The notes under the pieces are model-generated. The model saw nothing but the letters and a program-made list of their open reading frames with translations. It was not told the DNA's origin and did no database searches. A stretch of DNA of 64,000 bases from Mya arenaria (lineage: Eukaryota > Mollusca > Bivalvia > Myida > Myidae). Made by a program: the position numbers and the translations under genes. Below are positions 34,740 through 46,570 of this stretch, piece by piece (position 1 is the stretch's first letter; each line of letters begins with the position of its first letter). Location of the stretch: contig NC_069135.1 of assembly GCF_026914265.1 (NCBI RefSeq), positions 2,497,001-2,561,000 on the forward strand, written 5' to 3'.

Positions 34740-37700
34740 TTCAACAGATCCGCTTGAGGGCGCCTTACAATATCTGGATCTGGATGATACGTTGCAGGGC
34801 CTTTCAGCATATAAGCAACGGGAGAGAGGGGTTAGTCCAAATGGAATACGGCTGATTTGAAGCCGTCAACTGTCTTTGCTTGCGCAACACTATCACTCAA
34901 TTTATTCCAGTCAATAATTGTTCGTGGGAAAAATGATTGGTTATAACTTTGCTCGGACTGGCGTTAAATAGTCTTGGCATGACAGAGCTGGCACCAGCCC
35001 CCCCCCCCCCCCCCACGACCACCTTATAAAACATCGTCAGTCTGTTGGCTTTCCTTCGGTCCTGGAGTGAAGGTAGTTTCAGGTCTCGAAGCATTGGTGT
35101 GACGCACCCAGGGGACCTGGTGGTGTAGTCGCCCGTGATAAACCTAGCGGACTGATTTTAGACCTTCTCAAGCTTGTCAATGTCTCTCTGGAGGTATGGA
35201 TCCCAGACGATCGAACTGTATTCCAGGGTAGAGCGTACCAAAGACAGGAATGCTGTTTTGCGACAGGATTCAGGGCAGTGTTTCAGGTTCCTTCTTAGAA
35301 ATCCTAGGGTTGAGTTTGCCTTCTTGGTGATCTTGCTGATATGGGCACTCCATTTCAGGTCGTCAGATATGGTGACTCCTAGGTATGGATTCTCTGGTAC
35401 TTGTTGAAGGATGTGGTTGTCCAACTGGTAAAATCTGGACGATTTCTGGTTGATGCTCATTATGTAGCATTTCTTCGCGTTAAAGCGCATTCCCCAGGTA
35501 TTGGCCCATGTTTCAAGCTGACGGAGGTCCTTTTGGAGAATTTCATGATCTTTGCTATTTTTGATTGTTCGGTACAGCAGGCAGTCATCCGCAAATAAAC
35601 GTACTGTTGACTTAACTGAGTCTGGTAGATCATTAATATGACAAAGGAAGAGGAGTGGGCCGAGAACTGTGCCCTGTGGTACGCCGGAGTCATCTGCGGC
35701 TGGTTCGGATTCTTCACCCTCCACCACTACCTTCATGGTCCTGTTTGTCAGGAAGTCGTTTAGCCAGTTGTTTATGTTGCTGGTGACTCCATATACTAGT
35801 AGCTGAAGTTTGTGTAGAAGTTTCTTATGAGGCACGGTGTCAAAGGCCTTGCTGAAATCGAGTATGGCCATGTCAATCTGTGATCCAACATCGTGATTTG
35901 AGAGGAGGTCGTGTACTGTTGTGAGTAGCTGGGTTTCACAAGAAAAGCCAGATCGAAAACCGTGGTTTAATGAGGTCAGGATGTTGTTTGCCTCTAGATG
36001 GTCCAGAATATGTTTACAGATGATATGTTCAAGGAGTTTACAGGATATACACGTTAGGGATACTGGTCTATAGTTTTCGGCTAGGTGTACATCACCTTTC
36101 TTAAATACAGCGGAAATGTTAGCGTTCCTCCAAACTGAGGGAAGTGTACCTGTATCAACTGAAAACTGAAAGATGGTGCTTAAGGCAGGTGCTATCTGGT
36201 TGGCGCAGGTCTTCAATACTAGGTTTGATATCTTGTCTGGTCCCAGGGCTTTGGAAGTGTTGATTCCTGTTAAGAGCTTCTCGACCCCTTTCGTAGAAAT
36301 TGTAAGAGGGAGTATATGGGACTTACTTCTCTTGAATGTATCTGGGAGTTGTGGGTTGCTATCGTTCCTGGTGAAGACGGACTTGAATTGGTCAACCAGG
36401 ATTTGGGCCTTCTCTTTGCCATTGTTGACTAGCCTTCCTGCCTTCTTGAGGGGTGCCACTCCAACGCTATCTTGTCTTCTGGATTTGACGTACCGCCAGA
36501 ACGGTTTCGAGTTATTCTCTTCGAGTCCTTTCTGAATAGCGTTGTTGATGTGGTTGACCTCAGCTTTCTTGAAGGCTTTCTTGCATTCACGTTGGTACTG
36601 CTGAAACAGGCCCCACTTTTGGGGTTGCTTAGCGTGTTTGTATAACCTGGACTTCCGCCTTATCATTTTCATCAAGTCTTTGTTGAGCCAGGGCAGTGAT
36701 TGGCGTTTTTTTTTTACTGAGTTTGGATGGAATGTTAGTAGTGATAGACTTCTCAATGCCAGATTTGAAGAGGTTCCATAGACTTTGAACAGAGGTTTGA
36801 TTTCTACCTGTTTCATAAATAACTGCCTTAGAGAGGTCTTCCATGTCTTTTTGTATGATATCCCAGTTCGCTTTAGAGTAGAGGAAGGTCTTACGTGGTT
36901 TTTGTTTTATGTACTGGGGGATCTTGTTAATGTCTGTCACAACCATAGCGTGATCACTTATACCTGGGACAGAAGAAGTTTTTATCAATGAGGGGTTGTT
37001 GGTGAAGACCAGGTCAAGCATGTTGTTATCTCGAGTTGGCTGGTTGTGTACCTGAGTAAGGCGGTGTTCAATGGAGAGATCAATCAAAGCTTGTTGTACT
37101 TCCCTGTCGGCTGCACTCTTGTTGGCAACCATATTGGACCAGTCTATGTCTGGGCAATTGAAGTCGCCGACCAGAATGATGTGTTTTTCTCGTGCTGAAG
37201 TAGTAAGTTGACGTAAAGATTCATCAAGTTTTCGGATGTCGTTTATGTTTCTGTGAGGCATATAGAAGGAGCAAAGGTAAAGGTCCTTGCTTTTCCACGT
37301 CTTGATCTTCGACCATACTATCTCGCAATCGGTTGAGAGTTGTGGTTGAGCATCCATGGTGAGGTTACCTCTAGTGGCGGTAAAAACACCTCCTCCGACA
37401 CCAGATGACCTGTCATTACGGCGGACTGTCAGTTCAGGTGGGAATATCTCACTTGACTTGATGCTGGTCTTATCGGGGTCTTTCCCAGGCTTCACACCTT
37501 TCAACCATGATTTGGTTCCACATATCAGGTCAGGTTTGATGTACTCAAGCGCGGCGTTGAACTCGGATCTGTTAGTGCGAATGCTGCAGCAGTTGACTGT
37601 GAGTAGTCTGAGGTTTGACTGGTTGTGGGGGATGCCGTGTTCTCTGTGGTTGGAGTGATGGTCTGCTGTGGAGTTGGTTGGCACACTGTCGGTGGAAGAA

Positions 37701-38440
37701 GGTCTAAGTCGGCGTTTCATGACAGAGTTGATAAAACATGGACTGCTAGAATCAACAGGACTGAAGCAGGAGGACGTAACTGAGTCAAATGTCGAGTCGG
37801 CTTCATAGAGAGGTGTAAAAACGTTTGAAAGTTCAAAGTTATTGTAGGTGAAACTGTCTACATTAATACTGTCGCAACGAAAACATTGCCAGACGACTGA
37901 TGGACGATTCAAATATGACATGTCTTTGGTTGGTATCTCTTCACACGACTTGTGAAACCACACGCTACAGTTGTTGCAAGCGACTCCGAGGTGGGACCAG
38001 GTGTCTGGTATATTACAAAGGCCACACGGGCAGATGTCCGCATATTTATCAGGGCCTGGATTGGTCTGGATGTCCCCAGAAAGTAAAGGTAATAATAAGC
38101 CTAGGCAGCGTACTTTTCTGCTACCTGGTGTGGTTGTGGTCTCGGCTTGTTGGTAGGTTCCGACGAACAGCGAAGGAGAAATTTGGAATGTGTGTAGTTG
38201 AAAAGGAAACAGCTGTAAGTGATGTGAGACTGGACAATGTTGGTTCGTCCATATAAGCAATATATGACAGTACAGTAAGAGCAAGCATGAATTCTAGCAA
38301 TGTATTGTCGACGGTTGTTGTTGTCCCTTGACACGGGCGCCGCCATCTTGGATCGCATGTACTTGGTGGGTGGGGTAAAGATGGAGAAGGTGGCCGAGGG
38401 CGGTAACCAGCAGAGTGACAGTTTAGCAAGACAGTCTTAA
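34740..38440 (-). mobile_element. LINE of the CR1/Jockey group with PHD finger, endonuclease and reverse transcriptase
   Basis: Coding sequence runs from 38284 to about 34800 on the minus strand, in order: PHD-type zinc finger (CPCGLCN .. CNNCSVWFHKSC .. WQCFRC), APE endonuclease (LLTVNCCSIR, VGDFNCPDIDW, GISDHAMVV), and reverse transcriptase (LDFSKAFDTVP, SGVPQGTVLGPLLF, FADDCLLY). It then has the usual ..NASPSKV/IIDWNKLSD tail. It is broken. The frame changes at a homopolymer near 36705, where the endonuclease and RT frames overlap; there is a stop after KLEKV (35158); and the 3' tail shifts frame at least twice around the G run at 34999. The endonuclease catalytic Glu of the usual GTESWL is Lys (GTKSWL). 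Ends are estimated; no target duplication was found. It inserted in the same orientation as the host gene. Confidence 0.85.
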
Positions 38441-38583
38441 CGTGTAATAGTTTACCAGTAACCAAAATATATCAGCCTTTGTTCAAGGAAATGTGGATAG
38501 CCACTCTTATTTTAATTAATTTTAGTCATTTTTAACACTCGGGTGGAAAACACGTCTCTTCCGGTTGCGCGCGCACTCTCTCT

Positions 38584-39597
38584 ACTTACAAGAACGATTA
38601 GAGCGCTTAGCTAAACAGTAAATACGTAATCAAAAGATTCCCGCGCCCGCCATTTCGTTCAAGCATTTCATTGGTTAAAACTTAAAAAAGAGATTCAGCG
38701 CATGCGCTAAATCGAGCGCATTACTACACCGCTTCACTTTCGTTCAGGCAGTCGAACCGAAAAGTCAGTTTTTAAGAGCTAGGATTGCTATTTAAGAAAA
38801 ATTCCCTCCCTCCCACCCAATTGCCGTGCCTTTTGCTGCTTAGCTCTTGATTAGTTAATAGTTATGTTCATGAATAGCGGCATGTGTTGCATTTGTCTGC
38901 GCCCGTTTTGCATATCTTTTTTCAGCAGAGCTAAAACATCCATGGTCGTTTAAAGCCACCACGACGAACTTGCAAAGTCGCTGACCACTACGCAAACAGA
39001 GGTGCACATTCTGCGCTCGTGGGACCAAAACCCTCATTGGATGGACAACTCGTGAATTTACCAGCGGTGTGGCTCCTGTTAAAATCGTGACATTTTGTGT
39101 TTGTTATGTATGGAATGCTTTATAGTCCTGATAAGCGTTCGGCAGCACTTAAATTATGATGTTTTATTAAGCTATTTGAATTATATAAATACAGACAGTA
39201 GATTTAAAGTTAAAATGCTAACTTGTGAGTTCCGGCCATAGTACACATTGACGGAATTCACGTTCAAATACTTAAGTTTATTTCATAATCAAACTCGTAA
39301 AGCCCATTGGGGGCTATTCAAAACTGCTGCTTTGCCTTTTGGGGCGGTCACCAGTAATACCCCAAGTTGGCAGGGGACCAGATTGCTTCGTTCGCTGTTC
39401 ATGCTTGTGAATTCGTGCTTGTGTAAATAACATGGAGCCTCGCCATTGAATCCAAACTTTAAATGTAAATTAAACAAAATAAAGTATTGACAAGTTATTT
39501 GTTCTGTTGTTTTATTGTATATAGGAAAGAAAGTTATGGTTATGGTTGAACTTCGAGTAAGAGAAGCTATTAAAGCGCTCTAGTCGTTCTTGTAAGT
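38584..39597. mobile_element. ~1.0-kb element with ~28-bp terminal inverted repeats
   Basis: ACTTACAAGAACGATTAGAG at 38588 is mirrored near 39566-39596 as the complement of ACTTACAAGAACGACTAGAG, extending through GCGCTT on both sides. No transposase frame is inside. The interior is CpG-richer near the left end, with an inverted CCAAT (38670-38674) and the 12-bp palindrome AGCGCATGCGCT. I see no clear target duplication, so exact ends and superfamily are open. Confidence 0.55.
38697..38708. promoter_or_regulatory. NRF1-like palindrome
   Basis: AGCGCATGCGCT contains the GCGCATGCGC core of the animal NRF1 site. It lies 25 bp from an inverted CCAAT box, inside the terminal-inverted-repeat element. 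Function is inferred from the motif only. Confidence 0.35.
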
Positions 39598-40121
39598 TGA
39601 GGATTTATATTAACATATTATATATCTCAGGAACACATGTTAGAGCTTTTTAAAAATGATTACAATTTCCTTAAATGGACGAATTATTAGCAGTACATTG
39701 TTATTTCAGTGGATTTCATTGAGTATATAATTGACACGTAGCAGTGCTTAAAATAGCAAACATTATAAATGTCTCATGTTATGATAACCTGCCATTACCG
39801 GCGAATACAGGTCCCTACAAGTATTTTTCACACAAAAATATGTCGAACAAAATATGTCGAATAGCCTCTCATGAATGAGTGGAATCTTCTTAACAAATAA
39901 AAACAGGATCGTCTTGGAAGTTCGTTTTTATTGATATATTAAAGCAATTTATGCCACTATGTTAAAGCACGCAATCATATCAAATATTCAGTACATAAAC
40001 ATAAGCAAAATCGCATATATTCCGCTTGAGGTATGGAAATGTCTTGGGGAATATGCCGCCTTTGATAATATCAGCAAGTTGGTCTTAGGCTTACAATTAA
40101 CCAAAATAAAGAAACACATAC

Positions 40122-40209
40122 CGTCCATTCCTGTGGAGCGCCCGCGGGCACACATGCAGGAGGTGAGGACCACCAGGACACACACATTCACACAATGAAG
40201 TGAAATCAT
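40122..40209 (-). CDS. DUF4773-like secreted protein, exon 1 with signal peptide
   Basis: From ATG at 40209 it encodes 29 residues: MISLHCVNVCVLVVLTSCMC followed by ARGRSTGMD. This is a short hydrophobic signal peptide with a likely cleavage near the Cys-Ala. The donor gacg|gtatgtg follows 40122, and 1 nt of the next codon is carried over, which joins in phase to exon 2. The three exons give a 126-residue protein: signal peptide, acidic linker, HHHQHHH at about 44-50, Cys cluster at 59-69, and C-terminal strand from Cys87. An in-frame upstream ATG (complement of 40249-40251) would add 14 hydrophobic residues. The protein is probably secreted; its role is unknown. Confidence 0.7.
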
Positions 40210-40642
40210 AGTCTCTACACCAGCTATAGCTATAACAATACTGACTATCAAATTGCATGTTAAGTTACTAATATATGGTCTACTAGGAAGACAATTTACA
40301 GAAACACGGATTTAAATTTTACTAAGAGATTTTATCGGAGTAAACTGTTGCACCAATAAGACATTGTTTTGTAATGTCATCAATCTGGTTTGTCAAGTAT
40401 TTCTTCAAACAAAACGGATTATTTTTTATAAGACGCAATTTATTGCTTGTATAATAATAAATCTTTCTTCTCACCGGTCACTCGTTTCAACGTATAGCAA
40501 TTGCACAACAATTGTAAACTAAACGTACGTTGTAAAAAGCGACTACGTTTTGTCACTATAAGCTACCATAGTTTGCTATTACACGAGAATCTGTTATAAC
40601 CCCTTTAACCACTAACTTAATTCAAGAAGACAAGATGCTTAG

Positions 40643-40679
40643 ATTAGAACCTGCGCGGAAGCCGCTCGGCCTCGACAAC
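40643..40679 (-). pseudogene. tRNA-Ser relic
   Basis: On the minus strand GTTGTCGAGGCCGAGCGG is followed directly by CTTCCGCGCAGGTTCTAATC. This matches the 5' acceptor/D-arm and the T-arm of the tRNA-Ser genes at 42541 and 50419, with the anticodon and variable arms deleted. It lies in a ~780-bp stretch absent from the corresponding place in copy B. Confidence 0.6.
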
Positions 40680-41230
40680 TGGCATCACTGTGATCATTTA
40701 TTAACAACATATTAGACTAGTATATAAGTATGCTTTCCGGTGGTTTATAGAGATTTATCAGTGAAATAAAAATGATATTTTACTGTTTGAAAGCAGCGCG
40801 CACAGGGATGGGACACAATTTCAACAACGTGATTTCCGAAATGACATTTAATTCGAATACAATTTGGCGTGCTTTTCGGAAATACTACAATATTTTTTTT
40901 AATGGCACCGGTTATTTTTGGTCGAGAGTTATTGCACATATCTGGTTGAATGTCGACATTAGGAATGTTGCACTGCGCTGCAGATGAGAAATACAGTGCC
41001 AAGCAGAAACATAGTCACAGCCAATTGAACTTATAGTTTAAACACAAGAACAGCCACACAAGAACTGCTTAAGCACATCGGAATGGACCGTTATACCAAG
41101 GCAGTGTGAACAGGATTTCAGTTTACAATATACAGTATGGTCAGTTTATTGTTATAAATTTCTAATTTTCATCGAACGGAAACTGTCCTGTTTTACATTT
41201 AGTTGCTATGTGTTCACTGTGTTTCCATGT

Positions 41231-41269
41231 GTTGCTAGGCAACCAATGGTGCGTGTTGCATGGCAACGC
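41231..41269. promoter_or_regulatory. Two X-box (RFX)-like palindromes
   Basis: GTTGCTAGGCAAC and GTTGCATGGCAAC occur 24 bp apart. Both are GTTGC..GCAAC inverted half sites like the RFX X-box, one base shorter than the classic 14-mer. In animals such sites mark ciliary gene promoters. No adjacent start site is visible. Confidence 0.3.
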
Positions 41270-42530
41270 ATTTTTCCTGGCAAAATATTTCACCTCGTGA
41301 ACACCAAAAGTAAATATTTCACTCGTGGCTAAGCGAATGGCTATATATTTATTTTTGTAGCATTAATACTAAGTTCATGAACACTGCGCATATTTGAAAT
41401 TATTATTATCCAATAAATAAATTATTGTTCTCGAATAAATAAATGTCACAAAACACATACTGTAATAGAAGTATCATTTTATCTTTATTCCCAGACGTGA
41501 TATTTTACTACTTAAGTGGAATCTGTTAGATCTGCAGAAAATCGGAGGACGAAAATTCGTTAGTTTTTTGTCAGTCGATCGGTGATCGATGGCATTTGTC
41601 CGAGTGTTCATGCTATATGAAGGTCACAGGGCTGGAAGGAAGGCAAGCAAATTCCATGAAGCACACTAGCACTCATAAGGTTAAATATACAGTTATACCC
41701 TCCTTCATTCATACAGTATGAAACAGTGATTGATCGCATTTTTTCGTATGTTCGTTGAATATGGACCCAAGAGAGCATGCCAGCTATTCCATTATTTGTT
41801 GTGTTTTTTTTTAGTTTGATGGAGGCGAAAATGTAGAAACAACACGTTTTGGGCCATGTTTTCACGCGGGAAGTAGTCTTAATTAAGACAGCACCAATTA
41901 TGCATCGACAACATTACGTGCACAATCGAGCCATGTGCACCACGTATAGCAATTTTAATTCTGAAATTGTAAAGAAGCAACCTTTTGACAATAAAATGAT
42001 ACAATAAAGGTGACCAAAGGCGTGAAATAACAGAACAATAACACACTTCATGAAAACCCAGAGTTTGACTTTATAAACATTAAGCTGTTGAAAATTCTAC
42101 ACAGATTTTGAGTTTTGTTGGAACTTTTACATTTAAAGCAACCCCTAGTCAATCCTACGTGGCACTTCTTTCGCCGATTTGTTTTAAATATTGCTCGAAT
42201 AACCCTCTAAAAAGGAAAAACAACAGACCATGCTCACTTTCAATTGGCACATCAATGGAAACATTGGAGAATTGTCAGCAAATAACAAAATCTTATAGCT
42301 CCAACGATTCCCTGGCGTATTTTACTTTGTCATGTGCGATTCTCGAATTGTTTGACCCGACACAGAGAAAAACACAATCTAAACGTCGACAGAATGCCTG
42401 GAAGTCATTGATTATATAAACAATGCTCACACAGAAATAAATGATCAGTTTGGGAAGTTATGTTGCTTTGACAGAATGATACTCCGAAATATGTCGGAAA
42501 ATAATCTGGTATTCTGATATATTTGCTTGC

Positions 42531-42535
42531 AAAAA
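42531..42535 (-). terminator. Pol III terminator of tRNA-Ser copy A
   Basis: Five T residues on the transcribed strand, 5 nt beyond the tRNA 3' end. Confidence 0.8.
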
Positions 42536-42540
42536 GATAG

Positions 42541-42622
42541 CGTTGTCGGCAGGATTCGAACCTGCGCGGGAAGATCCCAATGGATTTCTAGTCCATCGCC
42601 TTAACCACTCGGCCACGACAAC
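42541..42622 (-). tRNA. tRNA-Ser(AGA), copy A
   Basis: 82-nt class II tRNA. The 7-bp acceptor stem is GTTGTCG/CGACAAC with discriminator G. The D-arm is TGGCCGAGTGGTTAAGGC, the anticodon loop CTAGAAA has anticodon AGA, and there is a long variable arm and the T-loop GGTTCGAATCC. There is no intron. A T5 run 5 nt downstream (42531-42535 on the plus strand as A5) is a proper Pol III terminator, so the gene should be active. Confidence 0.95.
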
Positions 42623-43933
42623 TCACACTATAGCGTGAATCTAAACAAAATGAGTTTATGAAATTAATAACTATTGCACAAGAATTCTCGATTCATTCAA
42701 TAGCTTTAAGTAAATAATAATAATTTATAATCAGCTTTACCATTAAAAAGGTCACCTAGATGAAGCCAAGCCCGTGCCTAAATATTAACACGACCAAAGA
42801 TTTATAACAACTATCTTAGTGTTTGGCACGAAATGTCTCGACTAGCCAGTGAGCAGGCGCGAACCGCTGGACAACCAAACATAATCAATTAAATGACTTA
42901 AAAGTTGCTAAAATCAAATTCTGAATTATGATAAGACAATGATCGTCAACACCCAACACTCAAATCACGTTAGTTTTGAGTAGTTGGAGTGCCTTGCAGC
43001 TCATAGTTTAAGATAAAAAACCGTCTTCAATTAACGTGACATTTGGTTAGAAGATTGAAATCTGTTGAAAACTCTAATGCAAATGGTCGGAGATCGAAAA
43101 TTCGTTACTTTCTAAAATTATTTCCTGATCGCGTGGAACAACTTGCCTTCTTGTGTCTGGGGAACCAATGCCAGCGCGTGCTATTGATACAGTGCGGTTA
43201 AACTAGTATTGTGAGCTCTCAATGCTTTCTGTATAAGAAATTACAAAACAATACCTACATGTATATGTAAATAAATATTTGGTTAAGTTTAACCGGGATT
43301 ATATAAGTACCTCTAGCAAAAATATTTACAATGAATAAAAATAAACCAAGGGGGAAATCACAAGAGCTAGACGGCTAAACTCCCTTACTCAGGAACGTCT
43401 TTCACATTCAATAATTTCCATGCAGACAGATAAACGTAAATAATTAAAAACTGTCCTCATTTATCACAGAATGAGTGTTACTGGAAATGTAGACTTTGAT
43501 TAAATGGTTTTATCGTTCAATGATCTTCACAAAACTAATAGTCATCAATCCTACCGAATGCCTGAACGCTAGAGGCATTGTTCACCAGTGCCTGATCGGT
43601 TTGTCATCTAGTGAAGATGGGATAGATTGCCATTGCGGGAACAATTGACAAACGTTTTCTATATAAGCGACATATTATTCTGTTTAAAGAAGTTCATTCC
43701 GACTAACTAACTTAATGACGTAAAAAGTAAATATGTGAAGGCATTTTATTTACAAGAATTTACTTTCGGTGTTCGCGAGGAGGTGGGAGGGGGGTGGGGG
43801 CGTACTATATACAATGATTTACGGTATGTATGTTATGTGGAGCATCCATACCAGTAATTGATCACCAAACATGTTTAAGCATTTTCCGGATACCATCAAT
43901 TATGTAACAAACTCAAAGCTTCTTCATAAAACT
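42623..43933. other. Spacer between tRNA-Ser and the RPAP3 terminal exon, copy A
   Basis: AT-rich, nearly identical to 50501-51812. No gene is seen; the ~60-codon frames have no recognisable protein features. Confidence 0.5.
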
Positions 43934-43939
43934 TTATTA
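43934..43939 (-). promoter_or_regulatory. AATAAA polyadenylation signal after RPAP3 terminal exon A
   Basis: The minus-strand context is GCATAATAAAGTTTTATG, about 260 nt beyond the stop codon. The same signal stands after exon B. Confidence 0.6.
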
Positions 43940-44196
43940 TGCATGGTATTTCTGTAAGTGTTCAACGATAGCCAGTCAACACAATGTATCAACAAAAGAA
44001 ACACAAAAATAACTACATGTTTTGATCTCATTTACGGAATCACATCTTCACCTCAGTACAATAACTCAACACCTGCTTCTATTTTAATATGCAGTGATTG
44101 GGTTACACTAGGTAAAATTATAACACTATGTGAACATACATGGTCATGATTCATGTACAATACTATAAAGTACACAAACAAAACATTAGCACTCTT

Positions 44197-44288
44197 TTAT
44201 CGAACATCGTATTTCGCTGCTAGGGCTGTGATATCTGTGTCTGTATGCTCCCCCCGGCCTCGTAGGTGAGCAAATATCTCCTGAACCA
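44197..44288 (-). CDS. RPAP3 terminal exon, distal copy A
   Basis: The minus-strand acceptor tttgttcacag precedes 44288. Two nucleotides (TG) complete a codon from the previous exon, giving Val; then 29 residues VQEIFAHLRGRGEHTDTDIT .. AAKYDVR and TAA (44199-44197). This is the last helix pair of the RPAP3 C-terminal domain (human RPAP3 ends with a comparable helix and a KKRYGG tail). The phase fits the donor at 58123. It is nearly identical to copy B except at the first codon (Val versus Glu). It lies ~14 kb from the upstream exon, beyond the closer copy B. Confidence 0.8.
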
Positions 44289-45307
44289 CTGTGAACAAAT
44301 AAAGACAAAACATCAGATCATCTGGCAATGAGCAATGGGAAATGATTTAATCCTAGGTTAAGGGTCCTGCTACACAAGTGCCTTATGTCAGTGACAACAT
44401 GTGTACATAGTTTCGCGGTTTTGAGTCATGGGCTTAAGGCCGAGGTTCAAGTTCTCACACTGATGTCAACATCGACAAAGGTTATCATAATATTGTCAAG
44501 TTTTTGTGGGTTCCTTTCCACATGTGACAACATGGAGATTCAGAAAACAGCAAAACTATCTCAAACTCATTGTTGCTCAATTCAAAGCAAGTTCGAATTA
44601 TAATTATAAGCTTGGCCCAAATTTCTCGTTACATCATAAGTGCCAGGATTAAATTAAGCTCACTAATTTCGTTTTTCTATCATTTGTGTAAAATCTACTT
44701 CTTTAAGTGTTTTTGACTTCAACTAGGAATAATGTTTATGATAATCACAATAAACCATTCTTCATTATCAAGAATCAAATTTGAGTATGCATTTTGGTAA
44801 ACTGAAATAAGGTACTTACATTATAAGCCTAATGGCGTTTTTTCCTAATACTACAGCAGAAATCAATAGTTCCTAATTGAGGTTTAAAACAAGAAAAAAG
44901 AAATACTTCTTCACTAGGGTATGGGGAAAATAATGTGAAAGTTCAATTTTAAGAATAAAACAAAAATAAAGTATTCACCACTTTGAAGATTGAAAACTGA
45001 AGAGAAAAAAATGGAATTTAATACTGTTTAGCAAAATTGATTTCCATTGAGAAGATGCATGCTGAGAGGAACTCTGTCTTAATTCAGGAAATTGCTTTCT
45101 AAGCTCTAAACATGATTGAATTGCAAATTCTTTATTTCAAACTTCAAGCAGATTTGTTGGCAGTATTGACATGGAAAAATTATGCAGATGAAACTTTTGG
45201 CAATACCAACAAGAGTATCTCATGAAGAAGCCTCAATCTTGAAAACAATTCAAAGATGAAAAGCAAGTTAAAAGTCATTACATTTAAAGAAGGGCATATA
45301 CTTACCG
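44289..45307. other. Intron-side flank of terminal exon A
   Basis: AT-rich sequence matching 52169-54587 in copy B, apart from the Helitron-like insertion there. No gene is seen. Confidence 0.5.
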
Positions 45308-45366
45308 ATACAGCCAAGCCTGTACATACCCATACAGCCAAGCATGTACATACCCATACAGCCAAG
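45308..45366. repeat. Short left part of 24-bp array A
   Basis: Two and a half units of the 24-bp repeat, cut off from the main array by a LINE fragment. Confidence 0.9.
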
Positions 45367-46570
45367 TTTTATTTTCAAACAACTCAGTTCATGCAACATG
45401 ACAGCATGAGCATGTGAAAAAGAAATACATAATAACAACGAGGCTGTTGTAAAAAGTTAACATTCCATATTCAAAGGTACAAAGCAAATAAAACGGGAGA
45501 GACATATTTTATACAATGCTTTATATGAATATGTCGAGAGTTATAGAGTATCGGATACATGTGTTATTGTACAGTACAAATATATTAACATTTAGAACAG
45601 TTTTACTATTTTCTTTACTGCTTGTTTACATCACAAATATAATTTCTTAACACTATCGTATAGATATTTGTTGCTAATTTTGGGTACAATGGTTATACAA
45701 GTTTTGTCCAATATGAAATCATTCTAGTCTCTATGTCAATTGATAACGGTTTGACGCCCGTTTTACCGTATACTATGCAAGACGCGGTGCTTGACTTAAC
45801 TCATAAAATATATTTCAGAAATTTAAGTTGAACTCTTTCTAAAATTTCATTATTGCCATATCCCCAGCATTCACAACCATACAGAAGTATAGGTTTGATC
45901 ATTTTATTGAACAGATCTATTTGCATATCAATCGGCAGGGCTAAATGCTTACATTTGCTTAGAAAGCAGTACATAGCTTTAAGTGCCTGCTTTGATATTT
46001 CAACCTTAGCTTTATAAAAAGAGCCACTGTTGCTAAATACTAGTCCTAAATATTTAAAACTATCAACCACGTCCAATGGATTGCCTTTATACAGAAATTG
46101 ATAATTACGTATTCTGCCTTTCCGAATAACTAGAATTTTGGTTTTAGAAGTGTTGACTATCAGTTTCCATAGGTCACGGTATTGTTCATAAAGGTCAATA
46201 GCATTTTGAAGATCATCAGCTGATTCAGATATGATGACAGTGTCATCTGCATACAAAAGTACAAATAATTTCAGATAGGCGACCAAAATATTATCTAATG
46301 GGTGAGTATTACTACTGACACCGTGCAAAACTGTACTATTTCGAAAATATTCATGCAGACCATTTAAATAATAAGAAAACAATAATGGCGATAAATTCTC
46401 GCCTGGCGTACACCAATGGAGCACGGAAAGTAGGTTGAATGATTTCCATTAACAGACACACACGATTTTGCATGATTATACATCGATTTCACAACATCCA
46501 AAAACAGGCCGTTGATATTGTATGACATTAGCCTGAACCAGAGTAAAGATCTATTTATAGTATCATATGC
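45367..46570 (-). mobile_element. 5'-truncated LINE fragment (reverse transcriptase C-terminal half) inside the 24-bp array
   Basis: Minus-strand frame 46424-45801 encodes an RT piece: ENLSPLLFSYYLNGL, LYADDTVIIS, NTSKTKILVIRKG, DSFKYLGLVFSNSGSF, MIKPILLYGCECWG. The stretch before it (46570-46400) continues the RT upstream (AYDTINRSLLW .. FPCSIGVRQ) in another frame, with a 1-nt loss near GVRQ. The 5' end stops at the array, and the 3' end closes with AAAATAAAAC. CAGCCA(A/G)G flanks both sides, but the repeat itself makes a target duplication impossible to prove. The clade differs from the PHD LINE. Confidence 0.75.

Larger units (their letters stand above)
33646..40121 (-). other. Intron 1 of the DUF4773-like gene
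   Basis: A 6.5-kb intron hosting a foldback element (33754-33917), a TATTTATATAGTACATG-type short repeat (about 34150-34275), a LINE (about 34740-38440) and a terminal-inverted-repeat element (38584-39597). The remaining sequence is AT-rich with no exon seen. Confidence 0.65.
40210..41391. other. 5' flank of the DUF4773-like gene / left edge of duplication copy A
   Basis: Positions 40561-40613 (..CTACCATAGTTTGCTATTAC .. CCCCTTTAACCACTA) recur at about 49206-49268. The following ~780 bp (40614-41391), with the tRNA relic and two X-box-like palindromes, are missing there. Confidence 0.6.

Noticed and set aside
42108-42419. 103-codon frame repeated at 49986-50297
   Set aside because: Its presence in both copies reflects the segmental duplication. 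No domain, splice site or start context supports it.
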